Of a stretch of DNA of 64,000 nucleotides, positions 44,755 through 53,560 are shown one piece after another. Within the stretch, counting starts at the first letter, position 1. Each line of letters starts with the position of its first letter. Source of the stretch: Haloarcula japonica DSM 6131 (GTDB lineage: Archaea; Halobacteriota; Halobacteria; Halobacteriales; Haloarculaceae); the NCBI RefSeq assembly GCF_000336635.1, contig NZ_AOLY01000005.1:1-64000 (forward strand), written 5' to 3'. The notes beneath the pieces are model-generated. The model did not search any database, had not been told where the DNA came from, and saw only the letters and a program-made list of their open reading frames with translations. The translations under genes were made by a program, and so were the position numbers.

Positions 44755-44844
44755 GGCTCGCTGGCACCGTCGGCCCTTCTCGTGCGGTGCTGTCGACTGC
44801 GTTTTTCGAGCCCACCAGCGGACAGGTCGCGAAAAAGCGCCGAG

Positions 44845-46158
44845 CTAATCGTCCGCCGGCACGGCGTCGGCCGCAATCGTCGGCTGGTTGTTGTACAGCC
44901 GTTCCGAGAGCGCGACGGAGACGAACGCGAGCACGACGAAGACGGCGAATCCAGTAGCGTAGCCGGCTGTACCGTAGACGTCGACGAACACGCCGAGCAC
45001 TGGTGGGACGACGAAGCCGCCGAACGCGCCGAGCCCGCCGACGAGGCCGGACGCGCCGCCGACGGCCTCGGGGACGTATTTGGGCACGAGCTGGAACACG
45101 GCGGCGTTGGCGACGCCCATGCCGACCGCGAGCGAGATGGTCGCCCAGAGCGCAATCGTGTAGTTACGCGTCGTGACGACAGCGAGTGCGGCAACGCCGA
45201 CGAGTACGAAACTCAGGACGGCCGTCACCTCGCCGCCGATGCGGTCGCTCAGGATGCCGCCGGGAACGCGGATGAGCGCCGCTAACAGCGTGAACGCCAC
45301 GGCGGTCAACGCACCGGCCGACTGGGCGTCCATCCCGTGGACCGCGGTCCAGTAGGAGGGGAGCCACACCGTGAGTGCGAGGAAGCCGCCAAAGGAGGTG
45401 AAAAACAGCGCGACCAGCACCCACGTCCGGCGGATGGCCGCCGCCTCGCGGATGGACTCGAAGGCGTCACCGCCCGGGAACAGCTCTTGGCCGTACTCCT
45501 TCGCCCGCTCACGGCTCGCTTCGGCGTCAAGCCCGCCGTCCCGTAGCTGAAACGAAGGCGGGTCGACCGCGATGGCCGCGTACGCGATGGTCCCGACCAC
45601 GAGGAAGCCGAACCAGACGAGATACGCGTTCGTCAGCCCCAGCGCTCCGAGCGCGATCGGCAGCAGGAGCGTGAAAAACCCCGGCGAGCTGTTACCCAGG
45701 CCGGCGTACACCGCGAGCACGGTTCCCTGGGTGTCCTTCGGATACCAGTAGGCGGTCTGTGTCGTCCCGACCGAGAACACGGCGATGCCACAGCCGCTCA
45801 GGGACCCGAACAGGAAGACGAGCGGGTACAGCGTCATCGTCAGCCCGTCGGGATAGAACACCGTGAGCAACACCGCCAGGCCGCCCATCCCGACGATAGA
45901 GAGCCCCAGCAGGACCAGAAACGGCCGCTTCGGGCCGACATCGTCGACCCACGCGCCGAACGGAATCCGCAACAGCGAGCCGGTCAGTTGCGGCGCTGCG
46001 ACGAGCAACCCGAGCGCGAGCCCCGACAGGCCCATCGCCGACTCGAACTCCGAGGCGACGGGGCCATAGAGGACGACGCCGGCGAACCCGATGAAGAAGC
46101 CGAGCGTCGCTGACGTCAGTCCCTGCCGGGGCGACCCACGAACCTCACTGTCGTCCAT
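44845..46158 (-). CDS. MFS transporter, nitrate/nitrite type
   Basis: A 437-residue protein with twelve membrane segments. It begins LGFFIGFAGVVLYGPVASEFE and has the MFS loop GAWVDDVGPKRPFLVLLG between segments 2 and 3 and the nitrate signature-like glycine runs GLGNSSPGFFTLLLP and GGLGAFGGFVVPPVLG in segments 5 and 11. It belongs to the NarK/NasB family by context. The region before its start is very A+T-rich. Confidence 0.8.
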   Translation of the reverse strand: MDDSEVRGSPRQGLTSATLGFFIGFAGVVLYGPVASEFESAMGLSGLALGLLVAAPQLTGSLLRIPFGAWVDDVGPKRPFLVLLGLSIVGMGGLAVLLTVFYPDGLTMTLYPLVFLFGSLSGCGIAVFSVGTTQTAYWYPKDTQGTVLAVYAGLGNSSPGFFTLLLPIALGALGLTNAYLVWFGFLVVGTIAYAAIAVDPPSFQLRDGGLDAEASRERAKEYGQELFPGGDAFESIREAAAIRRTWVLVALFFTSFGGFLALTVWLPSYWTAVHGMDAQSAGALTAVAFTLLAALIRVPGGILSDRIGGEVTAVLSFVLVGVAALAVVTTRNYTIALWATISLAVGMGVANAAVFQLVPKYVPEAVGGASGLVGGLGAFGGFVVPPVLGVFVDVYGTAGYATGFAVFVVLAFVSVALSERLYNNQPTIAADAVPADD

Positions 46159-46265
46159 ACACTATCGCCAGTTCCTTGATTAAATATATTTTCGGTATAG
46201 GGGTAGAAACGTATGGAAAATATTGCGAGAGTTGCTAATATACACAAAATAGGGCTATTAGATTG

Positions 46266-46329
46266 TTCAATTGGACAGTATACTTCTAATCAAACCGTAC
46301 CGGGATCGGCCACTCAATTCAATTGGACA
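46266..46329 (+). repeat. 12-bp direct repeat TTCAATTGGACA
   Basis: Two identical 12-mers start 52 bp apart, about five helical turns, with CAATTG palindrome at the centre of each. They lie about 110 and 160 nt upstream of the start of the leftward MFS gene. They look like paired binding sites for a regulator. Confidence 0.55.
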
Positions 46330-46476
46330 AATAGACATATAGGGGCGAATACAATGAAAAACATCTAAAATATTCTCTTCCGGTCGGCATATTTGATTTT
46401 TCAACGTCCTTAAGGAGAGCATATTCGATGGTATATTGGTCGGCTATTCAACCAGCCTACATAGAATTACCGTTCT

Positions 46477-46494
46477 GTAAAGAGTTACTGTTAT
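46477..46494 (+). promoter_or_regulatory. shared nas promoter element, narK copy
   Basis: GTAAAGAGTTACTGTTAT, identical to the nasA copy at 42,575, 124 nt upstream of the start. The TATA-like GTTATTAAC at its end suggests a leader of about 100 nt for narK. Confidence 0.6.
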
Positions 46495-46606
46495 TAACTG
46501 GCGTTGCATTCGGTCAAAATGTGATAATGTGGTCGAACATCCAAAATAAAACCAAATCGGTGTACAAACACTCGCAGATGAACCCATCTGATAGGCAGTC
46601 CGAAAC

Positions 46607-46613
46607 GGAGGTG
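46607..46613 (+). promoter_or_regulatory. Shine-Dalgarno site of narK
   Basis: GGAGGTG lies 5 nt before the ATG at 46,619. Most genes in this window are leaderless, so this strong site indicates a transcript with a 5' leader and fixes the start. Confidence 0.7.
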
Positions 46614-46618
46614 TCCGC

Positions 46619-47941
46619 ATGGGACTGATCAGGATGACGAAGTACCGGACGCTGCTGCTCGCGACTATCGGGTTCAATTTCTCGTTTCTCATCTGGTTCT
46701 CGTTCGCGCCGTTTACCGGTCCGATGGCCGAGGAGTTCGGGCTCTCGACCGCGGAGATCGGTATCCTGGCGAGTTCGGCCATCTGGATGGCCCCGTTCGG
46801 ACGGATGCTCACCGGCTGGCTCTCGGATAAGTTCGGCGCGCCGGCTATCTTCGCCATTGTGCTGGCCTACGTCGGTGTGTTCTCGATGGCGAGCGCCTTC
46901 GCACAGGACTACGCCGTCTTCTTCGTGTTGCGACTCATCGTAGCGACGGCCGGCATCACCTTCGTCATCGGCATCCAGCACGTCGCCGAGTGGTTCGAAG
47001 AGGAGAACCTGGGACTGGCGGAGGGCATCTACGCTGGCGTCGGGAACGCCGGTGCCGCCGGCGGCGCACTGATTCTCCCCCGCGTGTTCGGCTCCGGCTG
47101 GAGCGGGCCGCTGTTCTCGACGAACTGGCGGGCCGCGTTCTTCTATACCGGCATCGTCTCGATCCTCCTCGCAATCGCCTACTACACGCTCGGCGAGGCC
47201 GCGAAGACCGAGGCGAAACGCCAGGCGACCAAGGAGAACACCAACTTCAAAGGCTGGCTACACACGGCCACGCGGTACGGCACTGTCGTCCTTGCGGCCG
47301 CGTACATCATGTCCTTCGGCCTCGAACTGTCGATGAACGGGTGGCTCGCCACCTACTACCGCGAAGCGTTCAACCAGGACAACCTCGTCATTGCGAGCAC
47401 CTTCGCGGCGACGTTCTCGATTGCTGCGGGACTGCTCCGGCCGTTCGGTGGCTACGGCAGCGATCTGCTGGCCCGCAAGGAGAAGAACATCCTGCCGTTC
47501 TTCAAGGGCCAGTACCGCGAACAGTGGACGTTCCTTGGGCTCTGTTTCATCGTGGTGATGATGTTCGGCATGACGCTGGCCGGCCTCTCCGGGGTCCTGC
47601 TGAACGCCGTCGTCATCGGCTTCCTCGTGGGCACGGGCTGTGCCTGGGCTGAGGGCGCGATATTCGCACAGGTGCCTGCGATGTTCCCCAACGACTCGGG
47701 CTCGGTTGCGGGCGTCGTCGGCGGCGTCGGCACCGTCGGTGGTATCGTCTACCCGCTGTTTTACTCCGCGCCGTGGCTGGCGAACCTCCACCTAGGGTAC
47801 TCCGTAGCCGCTGTCACGATGATCCCCATCGTTGCCCTGTCGGCGTGGGTGTTCCGACCGGAGATCGCGAAAATCGCCAACACGGCCGGGTTCACCGGTA
47901 GCACGCAGGACGCTCCCTCCGTCGCCCCCGGTGACGACTAA
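46619..47941 (+). CDS. narK: nitrate/nitrite transporter NarK family
   Basis: MFS transporter of 440 residues with twelve segments. It begins [22 protein letters not shown], typical of Nar[18 protein letters not shown] and [18 protein letters not shown] are the nitrate-signature regions in segments 5 and 11, and [13 protein letters not shown] is the segment 2-3 loop. It differs clearly from the MFS protein encoded divergently. Nitrite reductase follows 375 bp later. Confidence 0.88.
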   Translation: MGLIRMTKYRTLLLATIGFNFSFLIWFSFAPFTGPMAEEFGLSTAEIGILASSAIWMAPFGRMLTGWLSDKFGAPAIFAIVLAYVGVFSMASAFAQDYAVFFVLRLIVATAGITFVIGIQHVAEWFEEENLGLAEGIYAGVGNAGAAGGALILPRVFGSGWSGPLFSTNWRAAFFYTGIVSILLAIAYYTLGEAAKTEAKRQATKENTNFKGWLHTATRYGTVVLAAAYIMSFGLELSMNGWLATYYREAFNQDNLVIASTFAATFSIAAGLLRPFGGYGSDLLARKEKNILPFFKGQYREQWTFLGLCFIVVMMFGMTLAGLSGVLLNAVVIGFLVGTGCAWAEGAIFAQVPAMFPNDSGSVAGVVGGVGTVGGIVYPLFYSAPWLANLHLGYSVAAVTMIPIVALSAWVFRPEIAKIANTAGFTGSTQDAPSVAPGDD

Positions 47942-48316
47942 GACGCGGCTCTCGACCCTGACCGTCAGCGACGCCGGTCCGACGCGCACGACTGACGCCG
48001 CGGCTCCGCAGATACAGTCCCCGTCGGCTGAATCACGCTAGCCCGACCGACCAGGGCGCATTCGCGCTGCCAGATCTCTATATCGACGCCGTCTTGCGGT
48101 TTCGTTTTTTCAACGCCTCCGATATATAACATCCTTAAACACCTCTGAGACGGTATAATTCTGGACGGCTGTTGTGCTAGTCACCTCGGTTCTTCACTTC
48201 TTCAACGATCAGTGTTATAAGGAATCAGGCTGAGTGTTTAGACGTGAATTAGCGGACGTTCGGGAAGATATGAGCGACAAAAAATCACATTCATTAAGAA
48301 CTGAGGGTGACTGAAG
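47942..48316. promoter_or_regulatory. intergenic control region upstream of nirA
   Basis: 375 bp without a gene. It contains TTTTTCAACG (48,106-48,115), also found at 46,397-46,406 before narK, a GATATATAAC box at 48,121, the motif ACTTCTTCAAC (48,196-48,206) and a TTATAAGG box (48,214-48,221), which could be the main promoter. GAGGGTGA (48,303-48,310) is a ribosome-binding site 6 nt before nirA. Confidence 0.55.
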
Positions 48317-50083
48317 ATGGTACACAAAAAAGAGGAGTACAAGGAGGAGTTGTACGGTGACGAAGTACGAGAGAAACTAGAGGAGTTCGCCGAGAAGGGG
48401 TGGGATTCCATCCCCGAGGACGAGCGCGAGAAGTGGTTCTCCCGGTTCAAGTTCTGGGGCGTGTTCCACCACCGCGGCGGCCAGGAGTCGTACTTCATGA
48501 TGCGGCTGACCAACTGCGGCGGCGTCCTGGAGCCCGATCAGCTCCGCGCCATCGGTGAAGTCGCCCGTGATTACGCGAAAGGGCCGGCAGAGAACCCCGA
48601 GTTCGGGAACGGCTGGATCGACCTCACGACACGGCAGTCCATCCAACTGCACTGGCTCAAGCTCGAGGACATTCCGGAGATCTGGGAGAAGCTCGAAGCC
48701 GTCGGCGTCTCATCGCGCTCGGCCGGCGGTGACACGATGCGGAACATCTCCGGCTGTCCGGTCGCCGGCAAGGCCGAGGAGTACGTCGAGTCCCGGCCGA
48801 TCCTCGACGAGATTCAGGAGACCATCCGCGACGACGACGATCTGGCGAACATGCCCCGGAAGTTCAACATCTCGGTGTCCGGCTGCCGGCAGGGGTGTGC
48901 CCAGGACAGCATCAACGATATCGGACTGGAGCCGGCCCGCAAGATTATCGGCGGGGAGGAGGTCGAAGGGTTCAACGTCTGCGTCGGCGGCGGCCTCGGC
49001 GGCCGCGAACCCCGCGAGGCCCGCCCGCTCGACCTGTTCATCCGACCCGAACACGCCGTCGAGACGGTCCGGGCCTTCGTCGAGTTCTACCACGAGGCGG
49101 GCAACCGCCAGAACCGCTCGAAGAACCGCGCTCGGTTCTTCGTCGACGAGCACGGGACCGACGCCATTCGCGAGGAACTCGACGAGCGACTGGACTTCGA
49201 ACTCGAAACCGCCGGCACCGACTTCCGCGGGGAGTACACGTACAACGCTGGCGAGCGAACCGAATACGGTGCCCACGACCACGTCGGTGTCTACGACCAG
49301 AAAGACGACAAGAACTACGTCGGGCTCTCGGTGCCGGTCGGTCGACTCTCCGCCGAGGATGCCATCGAACTCGCGGACCTCGCCGACGCCTACGGCTCCG
49401 GCGAGGTGCGACTGACCCGCCGACAGAACCCGCTCATCATGGACGTGCCCGACAGGAACCTCTCGAACCTCCTCAACGAGCCGCTGCTGGAGAAGCACTC
49501 CCCCGAGCCGAACCCGTTTGTCCAGGGCGCGATGGCCTGTACCGGGACGGAGTTCTGCTCGCTTGCGCTCACGGAGACGAAGGCGCGGATGGCCCGCCTG
49601 CTCCGCTGGCTCGGCGACAACGTCGAGGTGCCCGACGACGTGGACCGCATCAAGATGCATTTCTCGGGCTGTACGGCCGACTGCGGCCAAGCGATGACGG
49701 CCGACATCGGCCTGCAGGGGATGCGCGCCCGCAAAGACGGCCAGATGGTCGAGGCCGTCGACGTGGGCGTCGGCGGCGGCATCGGCGAGGAGCCAACGTT
49801 CATCGAATGGGTGCGCCAGCGCGTGCCCGCCGACGAGGTGCCGGGCATGATCGCCAACATCATCGAGGCCTACGCCGCGTTGCGCTCGGAGGGCCAGACC
49901 TTCCGCGAGTGGGTCGACGCCACCGGCCACGAGACTATCGTCGAACTAGCCGAACCCCACGAGGTCGAGGGGTACACCGACCCGTGCCTGGCCGACGGCA
50001 AGCAGTCGTGGTACCCCTTCGACGACGGCGACAGCCCGGCCCCGACCGACGCCGAGGGCCAGCCGATTTCGGCGGATGACTGA
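48317..50083 (+). CDS. nirA: ferredoxin-nitrite reductase
   Basis: Six-electron reduction of nitrite to ammonium with ferredoxin. 588 residues. The two halves each show a ferredoxin-like (NIR/SIR) domain. Siroheme-[4Fe-4S] ligands are Cys408, Cys414 (CTGTEFC), Cys452 and Cys456 (SGCTADC). NISVSGCRQGCAQD is the pseudo-repeat in the first half. It begins with a charged acidic/basic leader (MVHKKEEYKEELYGDEV). A SD site and the long region upstream indicate regulated expression. It has the role called NasD in Haloferax. Confidence 0.93.
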   Translation: MVHKKEEYKEELYGDEVREKLEEFAEKGWDSIPEDEREKWFSRFKFWGVFHHRGGQESYFMMRLTNCGGVLEPDQLRAIGEVARDYAKGPAENPEFGNGWIDLTTRQSIQLHWLKLEDIPEIWEKLEAVGVSSRSAGGDTMRNISGCPVAGKAEEYVESRPILDEIQETIRDDDDLANMPRKFNISVSGCRQGCAQDSINDIGLEPARKIIGGEEVEGFNVCVGGGLGGREPREARPLDLFIRPEHAVETVRAFVEFYHEAGNRQNRSKNRARFFVDEHGTDAIREELDERLDFELETAGTDFRGEYTYNAGERTEYGAHDHVGVYDQKDDKNYVGLSVPVGRLSAEDAIELADLADAYGSGEVRLTRRQNPLIMDVPDRNLSNLLNEPLLEKHSPEPNPFVQGAMACTGTEFCSLALTETKARMARLLRWLGDNVEVPDDVDRIKMHFSGCTADCGQAMTADIGLQGMRARKDGQMVEAVDVGVGGGIGEEPTFIEWVRQRVPADEVPGMIANIIEAYAALRSEGQTFREWVDATGHETIVELAEPHEVEGYTDPCLADGKQSWYPFDDGDSPAPTDAEGQPISADD

Positions 50084-50085
50084 CC

Positions 50086-50187
50086 ATGGCTGAGATAGAC
50101 TGTCCGACCGACCACACCGACGACGATCCGCCGGAATCCGCGGCTGAGGGGGTGGCATACGACGCGGCACCGGAGCTACTGGAGTAA
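50086..50187 (+). CDS. 33-residue acidic ORF after nirA
   Basis: ATG 2 nt after the nirA stop opens MAEIDCPTDHTDDDPP...APELLE, a strongly acidic peptide (pattern of a real haloarchaeal protein) with one Cys. No homologue known to me. The close coupling suggests a product of the nir transcript. Confidence 0.45.
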   Translation: MAEIDCPTDHTDDDPPESAAEGVAYDAAPELLE

Positions 50188-50348
50188 CGCGGCCCCGGCC
50201 CCGAACGGCCGGATTCGGCGGCGCGACCCGCCTCTCTCAGGGCGTGTCCGTCTGCCTCTGACAGACGGGGACTGCTCGTGTCCACGTCCCCACTCGGTTC
50301 TCTGTTTGCCGTATTTTTCGGGTGTATAGTCGTCGCTGAGATCCGGGT

Positions 50349-51704
50349 CTAATCCCCGTAGTCTCCGAGTTCGCACTCGGCGGCCGGGCCGCCGTCACAG
50401 TCGTATCCGACCGCTTTCGTAACCCTGAGCAGGTCATAGAACCGACCGAGGGACTGCTCGGACTCGGGAAGCCCTTCGACCACCGGCACGCCACGCTGGG
50501 CCTGATGGTCACAGCGCCGCATCGTCTGGCTGCCCAGCCCAACCGAATATTCGTGATCTTCCAGCTCTCGGATAACCGCCGGCGGGTAGAACGTACCGGC
50601 TCGCTCGACAGCCGCGGCGTACTGGAGTGTCTGCGCGTAGGCCAGATGGGCCACGCCGGAGGGTCGCTGTGCGTTCCCATACTCCGCGGTGAAGGCGTTC
50701 TTGAACTCGTTCGAGAGGTCGGACGAGGCGCTGGTATCCCACGCCACCGTCCCGACGACACCGTCGAGCGCCGTCGAGGCGTTCTGTGCCACGATGCGGT
50801 TGTACAGCGGCACCACAATCCCTACCTCGTCAGGGAGGATTTCCTGTGCCTTTGTCAGTGAGTTCGCGGCGTCGAGTCCGTAGTGGTCGAGGAAGACGAC
50901 CTCCGCACCGGCGTCCCTGGCCTGTTTGAGTGGCTCCTCGTAGTCCGTCGTCCCGAGACGCGTCGGGATACTCGTGAGTTCGACCCAGCCACTCGACGTG
51001 AAGAAATCACGGATCGACGACTCCATCGTTTGCCCCCAGTTGTAGTCCGCGTAGATCTGGACGTACTGGGCGTCTCGGCCGAACCGTTCTTTGAGCACCG
51101 GAACCAGCGCCTGTGCGGTCATGTACGCGTTGAACATCTCCCGGAAGCTGTAGCGGACACAGTCCCTCCCAGTCGTATCGTTCGAGTGCGTCAGGCAGCA
51201 CATATACGGGACCTTCTGGGCCTGTGCGACCTCCTGCTGAGCGATGGCGACGGAACTGGATGAGCCGCCGGAGAACATGATGACGTCGTCCTGCTCGATC
51301 ATCTCCTCGGCGTTGGCCGTCGCGACATCCGGCTTCGTCTCCGTGTCTGCAGTGACGTACTCGACGGTTTTTCCGAGCATGCCGTCACCGCTGAGTACGT
51401 CAAAGGAGCCCTGTCCGACCCAGCCACCGCCCCCGTTGAGATGCTTGACGGCCAGTTCGTACCCCCGAAGTTCGTCGCGCCCTTCGGCAGCGTATGTCCC
51501 GGACTGTGGCACATTGAAGCCGAGCGTTACCGCATCGCCGCCGACCGGATAGTTCCCGAGCGGTGGGTGCTCCGGTGTGTTTTCGGCTCTCGATCCCCCG
51601 CCTTGGCACCCCGCCAGCCCGGCGAGCCCCGCGGCACCGACCCCACCGGCAAGTTGTAGTAGCGACCGCCTGTCAACTGCTTCTCCCCCTCTTTCCAATC
51701 CCAT
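50349..51704 (-). CDS. orphan Tat lipoprotein, branched-chain amino acid-type binding protein
   Basis: A 451-residue periplasmic-binding-type protein (Leu/Ile/Val or urea/amide type, family type I). N-terminal DRRSLLQLAGGVGAAG with LAGC is a Tat lipoprotein signal. GFNVPQSGTYAAEGRDELRG and VTADTETKPDVATANAEEMI match the LivJ/UrtA fold; EVVFLDHYGLDAA and SGVAHLAYAQTLQYA are later conserved regions. No permease or ATPase of this importer is nearby. Given the nitrogen genes on both sides, a nitrogen compound is a reasonable but unproven ligand. The start is at the ATG of MGLERGG. Confidence 0.8.
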   Translation of the reverse strand: MGLERGGEAVDRRSLLQLAGGVGAAGLAGLAGCQGGGSRAENTPEHPPLGNYPVGGDAVTLGFNVPQSGTYAAEGRDELRGYELAVKHLNGGGGWVGQGSFDVLSGDGMLGKTVEYVTADTETKPDVATANAEEMIEQDDVIMFSGGSSSSVAIAQQEVAQAQKVPYMCCLTHSNDTTGRDCVRYSFREMFNAYMTAQALVPVLKERFGRDAQYVQIYADYNWGQTMESSIRDFFTSSGWVELTSIPTRLGTTDYEEPLKQARDAGAEVVFLDHYGLDAANSLTKAQEILPDEVGIVVPLYNRIVAQNASTALDGVVGTVAWDTSASSDLSNEFKNAFTAEYGNAQRPSGVAHLAYAQTLQYAAAVERAGTFYPPAVIRELEDHEYSVGLGSQTMRRCDHQAQRGVPVVEGLPESEQSLGRFYDLLRVTKAVGYDCDGGPAAECELGDYGD

Positions 51705-51871
51705 ACCAGCTGTTTTGATGGTAAATATATATAATACTTTTTTCAGTAGAAATGGGTGAACAATTAGCATAGAGGGTACTAGTATCTGGTAATAACGTCT
51801 GTGTTCTCTTCCGCGATTACATCCACCCTGGCCGCGCACGGAACAGGGGGAGCAGAGATAGTGTACCGATG

Positions 51872-52516
51872 TCAGTCGAGAATATTGCCGGCTTCGGTGT
51901 CTACCGCCACGTCGGTGTCGAGGTCGATATCCTGAATAAGCGCAACGAGGTCCTCCAGTTCGGGGAACGTGTACACGGTCATCCCGAGGTCGCCGTCGTC
52001 GACGGTGATACGCGAGTCGACGACGAACACCAGATCCGAGTCCGGCCAGCCGCCCATTTCATCGACGATGCCGTCGGCCGGTCCGAACACGAAGTTCGGG
52101 GTCCCCATATCGATGGTTGTCTCCAGCACGTTGGCCCACCCGTCGATGAACGCGGAGGTCATGATGTTGCCGATCTCCTGCATCGCCGACCGTTCCATGT
52201 CGGAGAACCCCTCGCCCTCGCTCGGTTCGCCCATCCCGCCCATCATCGCGCTGGCCATCTGCTTGCTGTCCTCCGGTTCGAGCAGGAACAGAACGTAGCC
52301 GTAGGGCGGTTCGTTCAGTTCGACGTAGATGCCGACGCCCTTGTCGTCGCCGATGTGTGTTTTGACGTCCTCAATGTCGAGAAAATTGATCTGTGAGGTC
52401 CGAACTGTCGCGTCGAGCCCGGTCAACTGACCGAGGTTCTCCGCGACTGTTCCGGACCCCTCCTTCGCCATCTGGTTGAAAAGGTCCAGCTTCCGCACGT
52501 CGACTTTCAAGCCCAT
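51872..52516 (-). CDS. cheC: CheC-family chemotaxis phosphatase
   Basis: A 214-residue CheC-like protein. The phosphatase signature ExxxN occurs in MQEIGNIMTSAFIDGWA (about residues 114-130), and an N-terminal copy is partial (MAKEGSGTVAENLGQLTG). It dephosphorylates CheY-P or modulates adaptation, as known for archaeal chemotaxis systems. No che cluster is adjacent. It may serve the transducer at 55,346. Confidence 0.9.
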   Translation of the reverse strand: MGLKVDVRKLDLFNQMAKEGSGTVAENLGQLTGLDATVRTSQINFLDIEDVKTHIGDDKGVGIYVELNEPPYGYVLFLLEPEDSKQMASAMMGGMGEPSEGEGFSDMERSAMQEIGNIMTSAFIDGWANVLETTIDMGTPNFVFGPADGIVDEMGGWPDSDLVFVVDSRITVDDGDLGMTVYTFPELEDLVALIQDIDLDTDVAVDTEAGNILD

Positions 52517-52726
52517 ACCTTCTGGAGCGGCGCGAGCGGCTTAACGCCACCGCTGGGAGCCACACTCACCAGTGGATTGGGTCTGGTAGCCGACCGTCGG
52601 TAGTTCCACAGGGTACAAGAGAAGACATTCAGCCACCACGCAGTCGCTATAGACACGTCCCGTTGTCCCTCTGGGCATGTCTCATCCCCTGAACCGGCAG
52701 GAAAAACAGGGCTACGGGCGTCGTCT

Positions 52727-53185
52727 TCAGACGTCAGTTCCGTCGACCGGGAACTGCTCGTGTTCACACACCGTGTTCAGTACAACCGATGTCGAGGCGG
52801 ATCGGATATCCTCGTCGGTCAGCAGCGTCTTTATCCGCTCGTTCATCGACTGCGTGTCGGTGAACTTCCCGACGGCCACGATGTCGTGGTCGCCGGTCAC
52901 TTCGTAGACCGCAATCATCTCGCGTCGATCCCGTAACTGGTCCACCACCCGTCCGAGCCCGTCGCCCTCGACGGAGAGCTGGAACACGGCGGTCACGTCG
53001 TAGCCCAGCGCCCCGTAATCGATGTCGACGGTGTATTCGTCGATCACACCGGTCGCCTCCAGGTCGTCTATCCGGCGCGATACCGTGGTCGCCGCGATGC
53101 CGGTCGCAGCGGCGACGTCACGGGCGCTGGCCCGGCCGTCCTGGAGCAGTGCGTTCACTACCTGTCTGTCGGTATCATCGACCAT
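52727..53185 (-). CDS. Lrp/AsnC-family transcriptional regulator
   Basis: A 152-residue regulator. HTH part: DRQVVNALLQDGRASARDVAAATGIAATTVSRRIDDLEATGVI; C-terminal RAM domain: YDVTAVFQLSVEG...VYEVTGDHDIVAVGKFTDTQSMNERI. It ends the amtB-glnK-lrp group; its start is 9 nt after glnK stop, so it probably controls ammonium or amino-acid genes from the same transcript. Confidence 0.9.
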   Translation of the reverse strand: MVDDTDRQVVNALLQDGRASARDVAAATGIAATTVSRRIDDLEATGVIDEYTVDIDYGALGYDVTAVFQLSVEGDGLGRVVDQLRDRREMIAVYEVTGDHDIVAVGKFTDTQSMNERIKTLLTDEDIRSASTSVVLNTVCEHEQFPVDGTDV

Positions 53186-53194
53186 TTCGTCCGC

Positions 53195-53560
53195 TCAGAC
53201 TGCCTCTGGGCCTTCTTTGCCGGTTCGGACCTGGTAGGCGTTGTCCACGGGGAGGACGAATATCTTGCCGTCACCTTTCTCGCCGGTGTGGGCACCGTCG
53301 GCGATGGCATCGACGACATCCTTTGCGGGGATGTCGGCGACCACCGTCTCGACTTTGACCTTCTGATGCAGGTCGACGACGTACTCCTCGCCGCGCCACT
53401 GTCCCTTCTTTGCGGGCTGTGAGCCGCGGCCGGACACGTTCGTCACTGTCAGCGAGGGTGCGCCGACCTCCGCCAGCGCCTTCTTTACATCGCCGAGTTT
53501 GTCCGGTCGAACCATTGCCACTACCATCTTGATTTCAGAATCGTCGGTTTCGTCAGTCAT
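53195..53560 (-). CDS. glnK: P-II nitrogen regulatory protein
   Basis: A 121-residue trimeric PII signal protein that senses 2-oxoglutarate, ATP/ADP and nitrogen status. It shows [25 protein letters not shown]-loop region [24 protein letters not shown] with Tyr60, and C-loop [21 protein letters not shown]. It probably blocks AmtB through the T-loop. The gene overlaps amtB by 8 nt, the classic amtB-glnK pairing. No GlnD site is evident. Confidence 0.94.
   Translation of the reverse strand: MTDETDDSEIKMVVAMVRPDKLGDVKKALAEVGAPSLTVTNVSGRGSQPAKKGQWRGEEYVVDLHQKVKVETVVADIPAKDVVDAIADGAHTGEKGDGKIFVLPVDNAYQVRTGKEGPEAV

Larger units (their letters stand above)
46159..46618. promoter_or_regulatory. divergent control region between two MFS genes
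   Basis: 460 bp, strongly A+T-rich. It holds the direct repeat TTCAATTGGACA (46,266-46,277 and 46,318-46,329, 52 bp apart), a palindrome TCCTTAAGGA (46,407-46,416), a second copy of the nas 18-mer (46,477-46,494) and a ribosome-binding site before the downstream gene. The 66-codon open frame in its right half overlaps narK and is not credible. Confidence 0.65.

Noticed and set aside
46428-46628. 66-codon plus-strand frame before narK
   Set aside because: Lies over the shared 18-mer and ribosome-binding site and overlaps narK; composition is that of A+T-rich intergenic DNA.
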